From the NCBI GenBank assembly GCA_964567475.1, contig CAZMMV010000008.1, positions 1 to 39,150 on the forward strand: DNA of 39,150 nt, read 5' to 3'. Position numbers and translations under genes: made by a program. The notes under the pieces were generated by a model. It had not been told where the DNA came from, made no database searches, and saw nothing but the letters and a program-made list of their open reading frames with translations. Source of the stretch: CAZMMV01 sp964567475. GTDB taxonomy: Bacteria; Bacillota; Clostridia; Tissierellales; Tissierellaceae. Shown here in pieces: positions 1 to 7,151 of this stretch (position 1 is the stretch's first letter; each line of letters opens with the position of its first letter).

Positions 1-243
1 CCAATATGGTCAAAAGAATCAAGTGGAATGCATCAATTTAACATCTGGACATCGCTAAATTTACTAGGATATGGTGCATCACTTCAACATTATAATGAGC
101 TTATAGAAGAAGAAGTAAAGAAGGAATGGAATATACCAGATAGTTGGGAAATGAGAGCACAAATGCCATTTGGAAAAGCAACATCAATTCCAGGAGACAA
201 AGAATTTAAAGCTTTAGAAGATAGGGTAATAGTATATAAATAA
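1..243 (+). CDS. Nitroreductase family protein, C-terminal part only
   Basis: The frame is open from the first base of the window, so the gene begins upstream; 80 residues and the TAA stop are seen. The fragment contains a WTSLNLLGYGASLQHYN stretch, a PFGKA motif and a closing ALEDRV segment. This is the usual C-terminal end of small FMN-dependent nitroreductases of the yeast Frm2/Hbn1 and bacterial YdgI-like group, which reduce nitro compounds or quinones with NAD(P)H in the cytoplasm. The FMN-binding N-terminal half is outside the window, so the activity cannot be checked. An ATG at position 28 is internal and not a likely start. No terminator is obvious before the next gene, 83 bases on. 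Confidence 0.7.
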   Translation, partial: PIWSKESSGMHQFNIWTSLNLLGYGASLQHYNELIEEEVKKEWNIPDSWEMRAQMPFGKATSIPGDKEFKALEDRVIVYK

Positions 244-326
244 AAGTTATTAGAGATAATTATTTAAAACTTAAATAGATACAATAAAAAGCAAACTACA
301 AAACATAATTGAGTGGAGGTAGTAAA

Positions 327-1166
327 ATGAAAAGAACGGTTAAAAAACAAGTAAGAGGTTTTAGAACAAAAGATGGTGCAGGAGTAAGCCTTGTAAGGGT
401 ATTAGGACATGAAACTACTGAAGAATTTGACCCTATTTTAATGTTAGATTCTTTTGATAGTACAAATCCAGACGACTATACAGCAGGATTTCCAATGCAT
501 CCCCATAGAGGAATTGAAACCATAAGTTATCTATACAAGGGTAAAATGGTTCACAAAGATAGTTTGGGCAATGAAGATGCTATAGGTGACGGAGAGGTTC
601 AATGGATGAATTCAGGTTCAGGAATTATGCATGAAGAAAAAGTTCCGGCTGCAGATAGATTATTAGGGGTTCAGCTTTGGTTAAACCTTCCAGCAACAGA
701 CAAAATGAGTAAACCGAGTTATAACAGCATAAAAAGAGATGAAATCGAAGAAGTACAAGTAGATGGAGCTAAAATCAGAGTTCTTGCAGGATCTTATGAA
801 GGACATGAAGGATATAAGGGAGAGCATTTACCATTAGATTATTATGATATCCATCTTGAAAAAAATTCTAGCATTACAATAAATACTGAAAATGATGCAT
901 CTGTAATGTTATTTACACTTGTTGGGGACATATATGTTGGTGATGACCTAATAAAAGAGAAGACAGCTGTAAAACTTACAGATGGGGATAGTGTTGATAT
1001 TAAAAGTACAGATGAAAATGCTCAAGTATTATACATTAAATCAATTGCCTTAAATGAAGAGATAGCATGGGCAGGTCCAATAGTTATGAATACTAAAGAA
1101 GAAATACAAGAAGCTTATGCTGATCTTAGAAATGATAACTTTGTAAAAGAAAAGATAATTTATTAA
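327..1166 (+). CDS. Pirin family protein
   Basis: This is a 279-residue bicupin. The start is ATG 327, preceded by GGAGG at 314-318; an in-frame TTG at 309 lies on the wrong side of that ribosome site. The N-terminal cupin carries the pirin metal-site pattern: MHPHRGIETISYLYKG near residues 53-68, then an NSGSGIMHEEK segment with the second His/Glu pair. The C-terminal cupin includes a WAGPIVMNTKEEI stretch typical of the end of pirins. The family binds Fe or a similar metal; some members (YhhW) oxidise quercetin, others act as stress-linked regulators, and the role here is unknown. It stands between a nitroreductase and a GNAT gene, a loose stress-type grouping with no evident shared pathway. 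Confidence 0.88.
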   Translation: MKRTVKKQVRGFRTKDGAGVSLVRVLGHETTEEFDPILMLDSFDSTNPDDYTAGFPMHPHRGIETISYLYKGKMVHKDSLGNEDAIGDGEVQWMNSGSGIMHEEKVPAADRLLGVQLWLNLPATDKMSKPSYNSIKRDEIEEVQVDGAKIRVLAGSYEGHEGYKGEHLPLDYYDIHLEKNSSITINTENDASVMLFTLVGDIYVGDDLIKEKTAVKLTDGDSVDIKSTDENAQVLYIKSIALNEEIAWAGPIVMNTKEEIQEAYADLRNDNFVKEKIIY

Positions 1167-1210
1167 AATAGTAATCACAATGATATGTATAATGAGAAAG
1201 TAGGGATACT

Positions 1211-1489
1211 ATGATAAAGATTGTATATGAACCTGAAAATAATAGATCAGCAGCCTATGATGAAACTACAAAAATAGGAGAAAGTAGCTTTTCCAAATCA
1301 AAAGAGTTCTGGATTATAGATCATACATTTGTTGAAGATGACTATGGTGGACAAGGGATTGGAATAAAACTAGTTGCTGAATTAGTTGAACAAGCAAGAA
1401 ATAACAAGGTAAAAATTATGCCATTATGTACTTTTGCAAAAAAAGAATTTCAAGAGAGACCAGAGTATTTTGATGTTTTATTAAAATAG
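1211..1489 (+). CDS. Small GNAT-type N-acetyltransferase (YjdJ-like)
   Basis: This 92-residue protein has the shortened GNAT fold seen in the YjdJ/Gtt1-like family: an HTFVEDDYGGQGIGIKLV segment carrying the acetyl-CoA pyrophosphate-binding loop (near residues 39-56), then IMPLCTFAKKEFQERPEY, a stretch strongly conserved in these mini-GNATs. The substrate is unknown. The start ATG 1211 has only a weak upstream purine run (AGAAAGTAGGG). It follows the pirin gene by 44 bases and is closed by a hairpin at 1511-1560, so it may be the last gene of that unit. Confidence 0.8.
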   Translation: MIKIVYEPENNRSAAYDETTKIGESSFSKSKEFWIIDHTFVEDDYGGQGIGIKLVAELVEQARNNKVKIMPLCTFAKKEFQERPEYFDVLLK

Positions 1490-1510
1490 AAGCAAGAAAT
1501 TTTATTATAA

Positions 1511-1560
1511 AATAGTCCCTTTATTTAAAGCTTTTAAAGCCTTTGACTAAAGGGGCTATT
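1511..1560 (+). terminator. Hairpin downstream of the GNAT gene
   Basis: AATAGTCCCTTTA (1511-1523) pairs with TAAAGGGGCTATT (1548-1560) through 13 positions with one G-U pair. The loop itself contains a short AAAGCTTTTAAAGCCTTT inverted sequence. There is no run of T after the stem, so termination efficiency is uncertain. Confidence 0.5.
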
Positions 1561-1674
1561 AGGTTAGAATAGTATTTGACCTACTTAAGAAAGTGTAATA
1601 GCTAGCCATAGTTTGTTATAGCTGTTAATAGTAATTAATACATGAATTTATGCAATTATTTAGGAGGAAGAAAG

Positions 1675-2346
1675 ATGAAAAATACAAGGAAAAGAACTCT
1701 AAGAGCTTTTGTATTAGGAGTAATTGTTACAAGTGTTTTTATGAGTACAGCAATTGGAGCAAAAGTTAAAACTACAATTGATGTAGTATTTAATCCATTT
1801 AAAATATTTATAAATGGGGAAAAGCAAGAAATAGATAGTTTGAATTATAATGAAAGGATTTATGTTCCATTAAGGACAATTTCGGAAAAATATGATAAAA
1901 AGCTTAAGTGGGATGGATCTAATAAGACAGTTAATATTTATGATAAGGAAGTTAGCCAAGGTAAGGTTTATGATAAGATAAGTGAATACATGAAAGCTGA
2001 ATCTATAGCTGCCTTTTCTCCATATTATGAACTTTTGGATTTTCAAATTTCAAACTATAAAGAAAGAAAAGTAGATGGAAATGTAGAAGCTACTTTTTCA
2101 TATAAAATAATCGAAAAAAATTATGATAAAGATCCTGATTCAGTGGGATATATTAAAGAGTTAAAAGAAAGAGGACACGAGAATTATAAACAATTATATG
2201 ATGAATATTTAGAACCAAGACAATCAAACTTTGATTTAAAAGTTGTAATAGATAAAGATGATAGGATTATCTTATATTCAAATGTATCTCCAAATGGTAT
2301 TGAATGGGAAGAAACTAAGATGACAGATTATATATTAAAGGATTAA
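1675..2346 (+). CDS. Secreted protein with copper-amine-oxidase-N (stalk) domain
   Basis: The start is ATG 1675, seven bases after AGGAGG at 1662-1667; an upstream in-frame ATG at 1642 has no ribosome site and would precede the signal peptide awkwardly. Residues 1-30 are a signal peptide (basic KNTRKR, hydrophobic core, AIGA-type cleavage site). Residues about 37-85 match the copper amine oxidase N-terminal-like stalk domain (INGEKQEIDSLNYNERIYVPLRTISEKYDKKLKWDG, here split), a cell-surface module common in Clostridia. The C-terminal 110 residues resemble nothing I recognise and have no catalytic motif. It is likely an exported envelope protein. A related stalk module occurs in the glucosaminidase gene at 25152. 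Confidence 0.75.
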   Translation: MKNTRKRTLRAFVLGVIVTSVFMSTAIGAKVKTTIDVVFNPFKIFINGEKQEIDSLNYNERIYVPLRTISEKYDKKLKWDGSNKTVNIYDKEVSQGKVYDKISEYMKAESIAAFSPYYELLDFQISNYKERKVDGNVEATFSYKIIEKNYDKDPDSVGYIKELKERGHENYKQLYDEYLEPRQSNFDLKVVIDKDDRIILYSNVSPNGIEWEETKMTDYILKD

Positions 2347-2413
2347 AGATGAAATAAAATAGTTTGTTTTTAATTTATAGATTATATTTATGCGAATAAA
2401 AGTCATGTTATTA

Positions 2414-2442
2414 TTGGCTTTAATGGTAATATATGATATATT
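2414..2442 (+). promoter_or_regulatory. Possible sigma-A promoter for the 2563 gene
   Basis: TTGGCT (2414-2419) and TATATT (2437-2442) are 17 bases apart, with a second TATAAT just downstream (2442-2447). A hairpin with arms CCTATTTCTA and TAGGAATAGG lies between this site and the gene and would sit in the 5' untranslated region. Confidence 0.35.
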
Positions 2443-2562
2443 ATAATTATTAAGAATAAACTGATAAAAGAAAGAGGTTATCCTATTTCTATGAATTATA
2501 AAGTGTAGGAATAGGAATATAGATGCATAAAATGTTATATATAAAGTAAAAGAAGGGTTAAT

Positions 2563-3156
2563 ATGTTTAAAGTATTAAGTATAGATTTTGATTACTTTGT
2601 TAATGTGTCTTCAAATGTAAGAAATAAGATGTTTCCAGCTTTAGTTGAAGCAAGAAATAAAGATATAATAGATAAAGAATGGAAGGAAAAGTATAAAGTT
2701 TATCCTATGTTAAAAGATATTGGTTTAATAAATGAAGTGGAAGTTTTAAGAGAATATTTATTTAAAAATAGTAAATATGCTATTTTTACAATGTCTGAAA
2801 GTCATAAGGATATATATCCTTTACTAGAAAAAATACCTAAAAATATAAATATAGAGATAGTGAATATTGATTTTCATCATGACTATTATCACTATTATAT
2901 AAGGGGAGAAAAATATAACTCTGGTAACTGGTTGAGAGTAATAAAAGAAAATAGGCCTAATACAAAGATAGTTTGGGTAAGGAGAGAAGATTCACAGATG
3001 GAAAGTCTAGAGGGGAAATTTCCGTATAGTCATACTACTAGATTGATGAGTGTATTAAATACTAAATATGATATGATTTTTATATGTTTTAGTCCTGAAT
3101 GCACTCCCCCTCATTTAAGATATAAATTTACACAATATATAAATGATATTATTTAA
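2563..3156 (+). CDS. Protein of unknown function with arginase-like motif cluster
   Basis: I do not recognise this 197-residue soluble protein with certainty. It starts at ATG 2563 behind an AAGGG ribosome site. Visible landmarks are an N-terminal SIDFDYFVNV (an acidic metal-type cluster), a central NIDFHHDYYHYY (about residues 104-115), NSGNWLRV soon after, and a C-terminal FICFSPECTPPH. The Asp/His-rich DFHHD followed by a GNW recalls the UPF0489 and arginase/deacetylase-like metal-binding families, but this is motif resemblance only. No signal peptide or membrane segment is present. It is monocistronic: it has its own possible promoter upstream and a good terminator 10 bases after the stop. 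Confidence 0.5.
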   Translation: MFKVLSIDFDYFVNVSSNVRNKMFPALVEARNKDIIDKEWKEKYKVYPMLKDIGLINEVEVLREYLFKNSKYAIFTMSESHKDIYPLLEKIPKNINIEIVNIDFHHDYYHYYIRGEKYNSGNWLRVIKENRPNTKIVWVRREDSQMESLEGKFPYSHTTRLMSVLNTKYDMIFICFSPECTPPHLRYKFTQYINDII

Positions 3157-3165
3157 TGCAATGTT

Positions 3166-3197
3166 AGCTCTAGAGCAATTAGCTTTAGGGCTTTTTT
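3166..3197 (+). terminator. Intrinsic terminator
   Basis: AGCTCTAGAGC (3166-3176) pairs with GCTTTAGGGCT (3182-3192), allowing two G-U pairs, around an AATTA loop, followed by a run of T. Confidence 0.85.
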
Positions 3198-3325
3198 ATG
3201 CGTAAAATCATCAATCAACAAAGTAAAAGAGTAAATATTGATAATTTTTAAGTGTTTTCTATGTTTCAACCGTTATGTATATAGAGGAGTTAATTTTAGA
3301 TATGATTGAAAGGGGATGATGAAAA

Positions 3326-3877
3326 TTGAAGGATAAAGAAATTGCAAAAAGGCTTCGACAAAGAGATGAGGATATATTTGATTATATAATGGACAATTAT
3401 AATAAACTATTGTGGGTTGTAATAGGAAATATTTTAGAAAAAGTTGCTTCTTCAGAAGATATTGAGGATTGCATAAGTGATGTTTATATTAAATTATTGG
3501 AAAATCCAAAGATTTATAATTATAAAAAAGGTAGTTTAAAATCCTTTTTAGTTAGAGTTGGAAAAAATCTTGCAATTGATAAATATCGAAAACTTTCCAG
3601 GGGGAATGTTAATATGTTTCATGAATATTCTAGTATGTATGATGATAAAGATATTCTTCAGTCTATTATTACAAAAGAAAGTAGGGGGGAATTTTTAGAG
3701 CTAGTGAACAATCTTAAAGAGCCTGATAGAGAAATTATTATAAGAAGATATTTTTACAATGAAAATGTAAAGCTTATATCGGAAAAGATGAATTTACCAT
3801 CAAAAAAGGTTGAAAATAAGTTATATCAAGGGAAATTAAAACTAAAAAAGATATTGATAAATAAGGAGGGATTTTGA
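3326..3877 (+). CDS. RNA polymerase sigma factor, ECF-like
   Basis: This 183-residue sigma-70 family protein has only regions 2 and 4. Residues about 8-75 form region 2 (RQRDEDIFDYIMDNYNKLLW, SEDIEDCISDVYIKLLEN, then the promoter-melting part KGSLKSFLVRVGKNLAIDKYRK). Residues about 125-178 form region 4 with a helix-turn-helix (LKEPDREIIIRRYFY, then LPSKKVENKLYQGKLKLKKIL). The start is TTG 3326 behind AGGGG; the nearby ATGs at 3302, 3316 and 3319 are in another frame and stop within a few codons. The stop TGA shares its last base with the ATG of the next gene, so the two are translationally coupled. The partner looks like a membrane regulator of this sigma factor. Confidence 0.88.
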   Translation: MKDKEIAKRLRQRDEDIFDYIMDNYNKLLWVVIGNILEKVASSEDIEDCISDVYIKLLENPKIYNYKKGSLKSFLVRVGKNLAIDKYRKLSRGNVNMFHEYSSMYDDKDILQSIITKESRGEFLELVNNLKEPDREIIIRRYFYNENVKLISEKMNLPSKKVENKLYQGKLKLKKILINKEGF

Positions 3878-5319
3878 TGAATAACAAGAACTTAATTGAT
3901 GATTTAGATGATAAAGAAATTGAAATGATGCTAAAATATGTGCCAGAATACACAAAAGATAACGCAAAGAATATAAAGGATAAATTCATACAAAAATCAA
4001 AGATAAGACAAAAAAGGTTTTCATTCAAAAAATGGGCCTTAGCTGGTGTTGCAGCAGTTATGGTATTGACTACAACACTTGTATATGCTGAGATTATTGA
4101 TATAAACAAAGTATACAGAATTATATTTGGAGAAAATTCTGAATACCTTCAGCCTTATATTAAACCGATACATGAAAATAATGGTAAGGAAATACCTTTA
4201 TCAATAGAGAGTGAATATGATGGGATTGTTATCAAATTAATTTCGGCTGTTAATGATGAAAATAGTTTGCGTATTTTTGCAACTGTTAGGGATACAAAAG
4301 CTGATCGCTTAGGTAAAGATCTTGATTTTACAAGCTGGGGATTAAGCCAAGGAAATGGTGGTAATTTGAGTGTAATTGATTATGATAATGAAACAAAGAC
4401 AGCAACTTTAATGATTACTTCATTAGGAAATGATCATAAAGGTAGTGCAAGTCTTAAAATAAATGGGTTTTCAACTGGACGAGAATTTCTTGAAGATTTA
4501 CCAGAAAGTGAAATTAAAATAGGGGAATTACTGAAAGGCCATATTCCCAAAATTATATCTCAGGATAAAGTTTGGAAGCGAGGAGGTGGTGGTAACAATC
4601 ACGAGTTGTATGAAAAATCCCGATTGTTGAAAGCGAATGAGATGGATATTAAATTTGATAATGTTGATATGTTTTCGATTTCCAATATAGGATTTGTAGA
4701 TGGTCTACTTCATATACAAGCCAAAGCTAAGTTGAGTGGTGCTGCTTTAGTTGATGGCTATTACATCAATGCAAAATTTGTAAATTCAGATAAAGAAATT
4801 GTTTATGATTCAACGGCAGGAATTAACTTTATAATTGATGATAAATATGCCTACGAAAGTTATAGTAAAGAAGCTCATGATGAATATAGTGAAATTATTT
4901 ATGAAAACATAAGAAAACCAGAGCAGTTAAATGATTTATCTTTAACAATTGACTATATGAAATCGCCAAAAATTACAGAAGGTAATTGGGAATTTTCTTT
5001 TATGATTCCAGAAAAAATTACAACGGACTTTAAAGTTGATAGAAAGATGAATATAAATGGGGAAAAGTTAAGAATAAATATGGTTTCATTGTCCCCTATT
5101 GGTATCACTGTTCATTTAAATCAAGATATGTCATCTAATTATAATCATAGTGATATAGTTTGTGTAGAATATATAGATGGAAGTATAATTGAGTTAGATG
5201 AATCGTCAATTCACACCTATCAAAATGAATCTACACTTGTTTTTACAGGGGATATAATTGAAATTGAAAAAGTACAAAGTATATTAGTTAATGGTGAAAA
5301 AATAAATATTAGTCAATAA
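3877..5319 (+). CDS. DUF4179 membrane protein, probable anti-sigma factor
   Basis: This 480-residue protein starts at ATG 3877, six bases after AAGGAGGG, and overlaps the sigma gene stop by one base (TGATG). Residues 1-50 are charged and would be cytoplasmic, residues 53-71 form one transmembrane helix (WALAGVAAVMVLTTTLVYA), and the rest is extracytoplasmic. The layout fits DUF4179 proteins, which are usually encoded right after an ECF sigma factor in Firmicutes and are thought to restrain it. The external part (repeated beta-rich segments, for example SEYDGIVIKLISAVNDENSLRIFATV and a later FDNVDMFSISNIG, each quoted here in part) would be the sensing region. The signal is unknown. The N-terminal tail has no zinc-finger HxxxCxxC motif. 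Anti-sigma function is inferred from position. Confidence 0.78.
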   Translation: MNNKNLIDDLDDKEIEMMLKYVPEYTKDNAKNIKDKFIQKSKIRQKRFSFKKWALAGVAAVMVLTTTLVYAEIIDINKVYRIIFGENSEYLQPYIKPIHENNGKEIPLSIESEYDGIVIKLISAVNDENSLRIFATVRDTKADRLGKDLDFTSWGLSQGNGGNLSVIDYDNETKTATLMITSLGNDHKGSASLKINGFSTGREFLEDLPESEIKIGELLKGHIPKIISQDKVWKRGGGGNNHELYEKSRLLKANEMDIKFDNVDMFSISNIGFVDGLLHIQAKAKLSGAALVDGYYINAKFVNSDKEIVYDSTAGINFIIDDKYAYESYSKEAHDEYSEIIYENIRKPEQLNDLSLTIDYMKSPKITEGNWEFSFMIPEKITTDFKVDRKMNINGEKLRINMVSLSPIGITVHLNQDMSSNYNHSDIVCVEYIDGSIIELDESSIHTYQNESTLVFTGDIIEIEKVQSILVNGEKINISQ

Positions 5320-5331
5320 TATTGATATAAT

Positions 5332-5357
5332 AAAACCTCTTGATTTCAAGAGGTTTT
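5332..5357. terminator. Shared bidirectional terminator
   Basis: AAAACCTCTTGA (5332-5343) is the inverse complement of TCAAGAGGTTTT (5346-5357). The left side begins with A and the right side ends with T, so it can end transcription from both the DUF4179 gene and the converging thiM. The thiM stop codon (complement of 5346-5348) lies inside the stem. Confidence 0.85.
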
Positions 5358-6167
5358 TTCATAATTTGCTATATTATTAAATTGCTTAAGATTCATAGAA
5401 TATATATTATCCATTAACTCAACCATAAAAGATCCTGTACCTTTTGCATCTTTGGATAATTCTCCTGAAATAGTCATGATTAAAGTTCCAGCTAAGGCAG
5501 CAGATAATGGATTTCCATAGGGCATAAGAGAGGCTATAAGTGCGCCAAGCATGCATCCTGTTCCAGTTATATTTGAAAGAAGTTCTACTCCGTTTTTAAC
5601 AATATGGCTATTTTTGCCATCTGTTATAATATCTATTTTTCCTGATATAACAACATTGGACTTGGATTTATTTGCTAAAGTTTTTCCTATATTTATGGAC
5701 TCGACTAGATTATCATGTTTTATTTGATCATCTTTACCTACATCAATTCCCGAAGGTGAGGATGGTAGATCGAGAATTGCTTTTATTTCAGACATATTAC
5801 CTTTTATTATAGTAGGTTTGCAATCTCTTATATATTTCTTTCCTAATTCCAATCTTATAGCACTAGCGCCAACGCCCACTAAATCTATGATATGTGGGAT
5901 ATTATACTTTAAGGCAGTTAGTCCAGAGAGATATATGGATTCTATTCTAGTATCTGTTATATTGCCAAGATTCACAGCTAAAGCTTTGCTCATTTTTGTA
6001 ATGTTTTCTACTTCTCCTGGGTGTTCCGCCATAATTGGTTTTCCACCAATTGCCAAAACTATATTAGCACAAGCATTTATAGAAATTGGATTGGTAATAC
6101 AGTGGATTAAAGGAGAATTATCTTTGGCTTGTTTTTTTATATTCCATAGTTCTTTTAGATTTATCAT
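5346..6167 (-). CDS. thiM: Hydroxyethylthiazole kinase
   Basis: This 273-residue ThiM phosphorylates the thiamine thiazole (HET) with ATP, the salvage route to thiazole phosphate. The N-terminus shows the substrate pocket (SPLIHCITNPISINACANIVLAIGG is the full region, around residues 18-42; key residues N, I, T and P). AEHPGEVENITKM and AVNLGNIT follow. Near the C-terminus ITGTGCMLGAL (about residues 200-210) holds the anion hole and the Cys of the ribokinase-like ThiM active site. The start ATG has TTAGGAGTTAA upstream. The gene overlaps the end of thiW by 50 bases, so the two are co-translated. No thiE is visible nearby. The last codons form one arm of the terminator. Confidence 0.93.
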   Translation of the reverse strand: MINLKELWNIKKQAKDNSPLIHCITNPISINACANIVLAIGGKPIMAEHPGEVENITKMSKALAVNLGNITDTRIESIYLSGLTALKYNIPHIIDLVGVGASAIRLELGKKYIRDCKPTIIKGNMSEIKAILDLPSSPSGIDVGKDDQIKHDNLVESINIGKTLANKSKSNVVISGKIDIITDGKNSHIVKNGVELLSNITGTGCMLGALIASLMPYGNPLSAALAGTLIMTISGELSKDAKGTGSFMVELMDNIYSMNLKQFNNIANYEKTS

Positions 6168-6681
6168 ATATATTAACTCCTAATTCATATTGAATTTTAA
6201 AAAGCATTCCATTTTTACTTAGTGTTTTTAAGAATAGAAATGCAATTGAACCACCTATCAAGGTTGCAAGTACAAATGATGGTACATAGAAGATCCAAGT
6301 AAGTCCACTTCTTCCCCAAATATAGGTCATAATTGGATAGGATAATATAGAACCTATTATGCCTGTTCCAATTATTTCTCCTAGAACTGCAGCAAGGATA
6401 TTTCCTTTAGACATTCTATATAAGACTCCAGATAAGAAGGCTCCAAATACTGCTCCAGTAAGTGCCAATGGTGGTATTCCCATAAAAATCATTCTTATAA
6501 TTCCAATCATAGTTGCACAGAGAAGCGAATACCAAGGACCTAAAAATACAGAGCAGACTACATTGATAAAATGTGCTGTGGGACATAGTCCCTCAACTCT
6601 TAAAATTGGTGATATAACTACACCTATAGCTACCATCATAGCTAACATTATTGATCTTAATAGTTTTGAATTTTTTTCCAC
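6118..6681 (-). CDS. thiW: ThiW, thiazole-specific ECF transporter S component
   Basis: This 187-residue membrane protein starts at GTG (complement of 6679-6681), seven bases after AGGAGG (complement of 6689-6694). About five hydrophobic helices are visible, with the family motifs GVVISPILRVEGLCPTAHFIN (shown in part; key PxxxxEGxCPTAHxxN) and MIGIIRMIFMGIPPLALTGAVFG (in part). These match ThiW, the substrate-binding subunit that works with a shared EcfAA'T module to import hydroxyethylthiazole. The energising module is not adjacent, although CbiMNQO at the far end shows ECF-type machinery in the organism. The overlap with thiM and the thiamine-riboswitch leader agree with the assignment. Confidence 0.9.
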   Translation of the reverse strand: MEKNSKLLRSIMLAMMVAIGVVISPILRVEGLCPTAHFINVVCSVFLGPWYSLLCATMIGIIRMIFMGIPPLALTGAVFGAFLSGVLYRMSKGNILAAVLGEIIGTGIIGSILSYPIMTYIWGRSGLTWIFYVPSFVLATLIGGSIAFLFLKTLSKNGMLFKIQYELGVNIYDKSKRTMEYKKTSQR

Positions 6682-6687
6682 AAAAAA

Positions 6688-6843
6688 ACCTCCTAATATT
6701 TTAGCTTAAGTATGGGAAAAACTATTAAGAGGTAATATCTTTACTAAATAGCAATTTCCCATAGCTTATAGCTATGTAAAATGAACGGTCGAAGCTCAAT
6801 TGCTTCCTCTCACCTTGAAATACAAGTTCCCTCGCTATTTAGT
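6688..6843 (-). promoter_or_regulatory. TPP-like variant riboswitch with translational expression platform
   Basis: In the minus-strand RNA, a 10-bp closing stem pairs ACTAAATAGC (complement of 6834-6843) with GCTATTTAGT (6743-6752). Inside it one arm repeats the upstream TPP aptamer almost exactly: a CTTG/CAAG hairpin (6814-6826), then GTGAGAGGAAGC (6802-6813), a small hairpin, and GCTTCGACC (6787-6795). This corresponds to P2-P3-J3/2, which grips the pyrimidine of TPP. The other arm is a CATAGC/GCTATG hairpin (6760-6776) that lacks the GATAAT...GCGTAGGG diphosphate-binding elements. Downstream, ACCTCTTAATA (6723-6733) can pair over 11 positions with TATTAGGAGGT (6688-6698), covering the thiW ribosome site. 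Alternatively AATAGTTTTTCCC (6714-6726) pairs with GGGAAATTGCTATT (6747-6760), which would open both the closing stem and the ribosome site. The ligand is unknown. Confidence 0.6.
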
Positions 6844-6895
6844 TTTATTTTCAAAATATGTCTAGGTGCTCGCCTAGAATATTAAGGTTGAGCAT

Positions 6896-6923
6896 AAAAA
6901 AGAATATATCCGAGGATATATTC
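6896..6923 (-). terminator. Terminator of the TPP riboswitch (expression platform)
   Basis: In the minus-strand RNA, AGAATATATCC pairs with GGATATATTCT around a 1-base middle, followed by five or six U. It lies just after the TPP aptamer and before the second structured element, so TPP binding would stop transcription here. Confidence 0.8.
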
Positions 6924-6944
6924 TAATACAGAATGTATAGACTG

Positions 6945-7022
6945 AATATCCCTACGTCAGTATTATCTGAATCAGGTTATGGGTCGAAGCTTCCTTCCTC
7001 TCAGCACTATGCTCCCCTTTTG
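6945..7022 (-). promoter_or_regulatory. TPP riboswitch upstream of thiW-thiM
   Basis: The minus strand reads GGGGAGC, a short P3, GCTGAGAGGAAG, GCTTCGACCC, ACCTGATTCAG and GATAATACTGACGTAGGGA (complement of 6949-6967). These are the canonical THI-box elements for both the pyrimidine (CTGAGA) and diphosphate (GATAAT...GACGTAGGGA) halves of the ligand. The aptamer starts a few bases after the predicted transcription start and is followed by a terminator, so the expected logic is transcription OFF with TPP. Confidence 0.93.
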
Positions 7023-7027
7023 ATAGA

Positions 7028-7056
7028 ATTATAGCATAAATATATCAAAATGTAAA
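7028..7056 (-). promoter_or_regulatory. Promoter for thiW-thiM
   Basis: On the minus strand TTTACA (complement of 7051-7056) and TATAAT (complement of 7028-7033) are separated by exactly 17 bases. The transcript would begin right at the TPP riboswitch. Confidence 0.75.
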
Positions 7057-7096
7057 CTATCCAATATATTCTTTTACAAATTATTTAAAAAAGTAC

Positions 7097-7125
7097 TTGC
7101 ATTTTTATATGCTATAGTATATAAT
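7097..7125 (+). promoter_or_regulatory. Promoter for the serine operon
   Basis: TTGCAT (7097-7102) and TATAAT (7120-7125) are 17 bases apart, immediately upstream of the first T-box. It is divergent from the thiW promoter 40 bases away. Confidence 0.72.
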
Positions 7126-7151
7126 GATAAGAAATATAAGAATTAGTACTT

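Noticed and set aside
3774..4109. 111-codon minus-strand open frame over the sigma/DUF4179 junction
   Set aside because: Opposite a coupled gene pair with good ribosome sites; translation looks like reverse-frame hydrophobic noise.
6359..6709. Plus-strand open frame opposite thiW
   Set aside because: Antisense to a recognised membrane protein with a good ribosome site; no promoter or start site seen.
6688..6843. Identification of the second thiW leader element as a known HMP-PP (thiS) riboswitch
   Set aside because: The thiS aptamer is described as embedded in a terminator; this element has no U-tract terminator and instead resembles half of the TPP fold with a translational platform. I cannot recall the thiS consensus well enough to exclude it fully.
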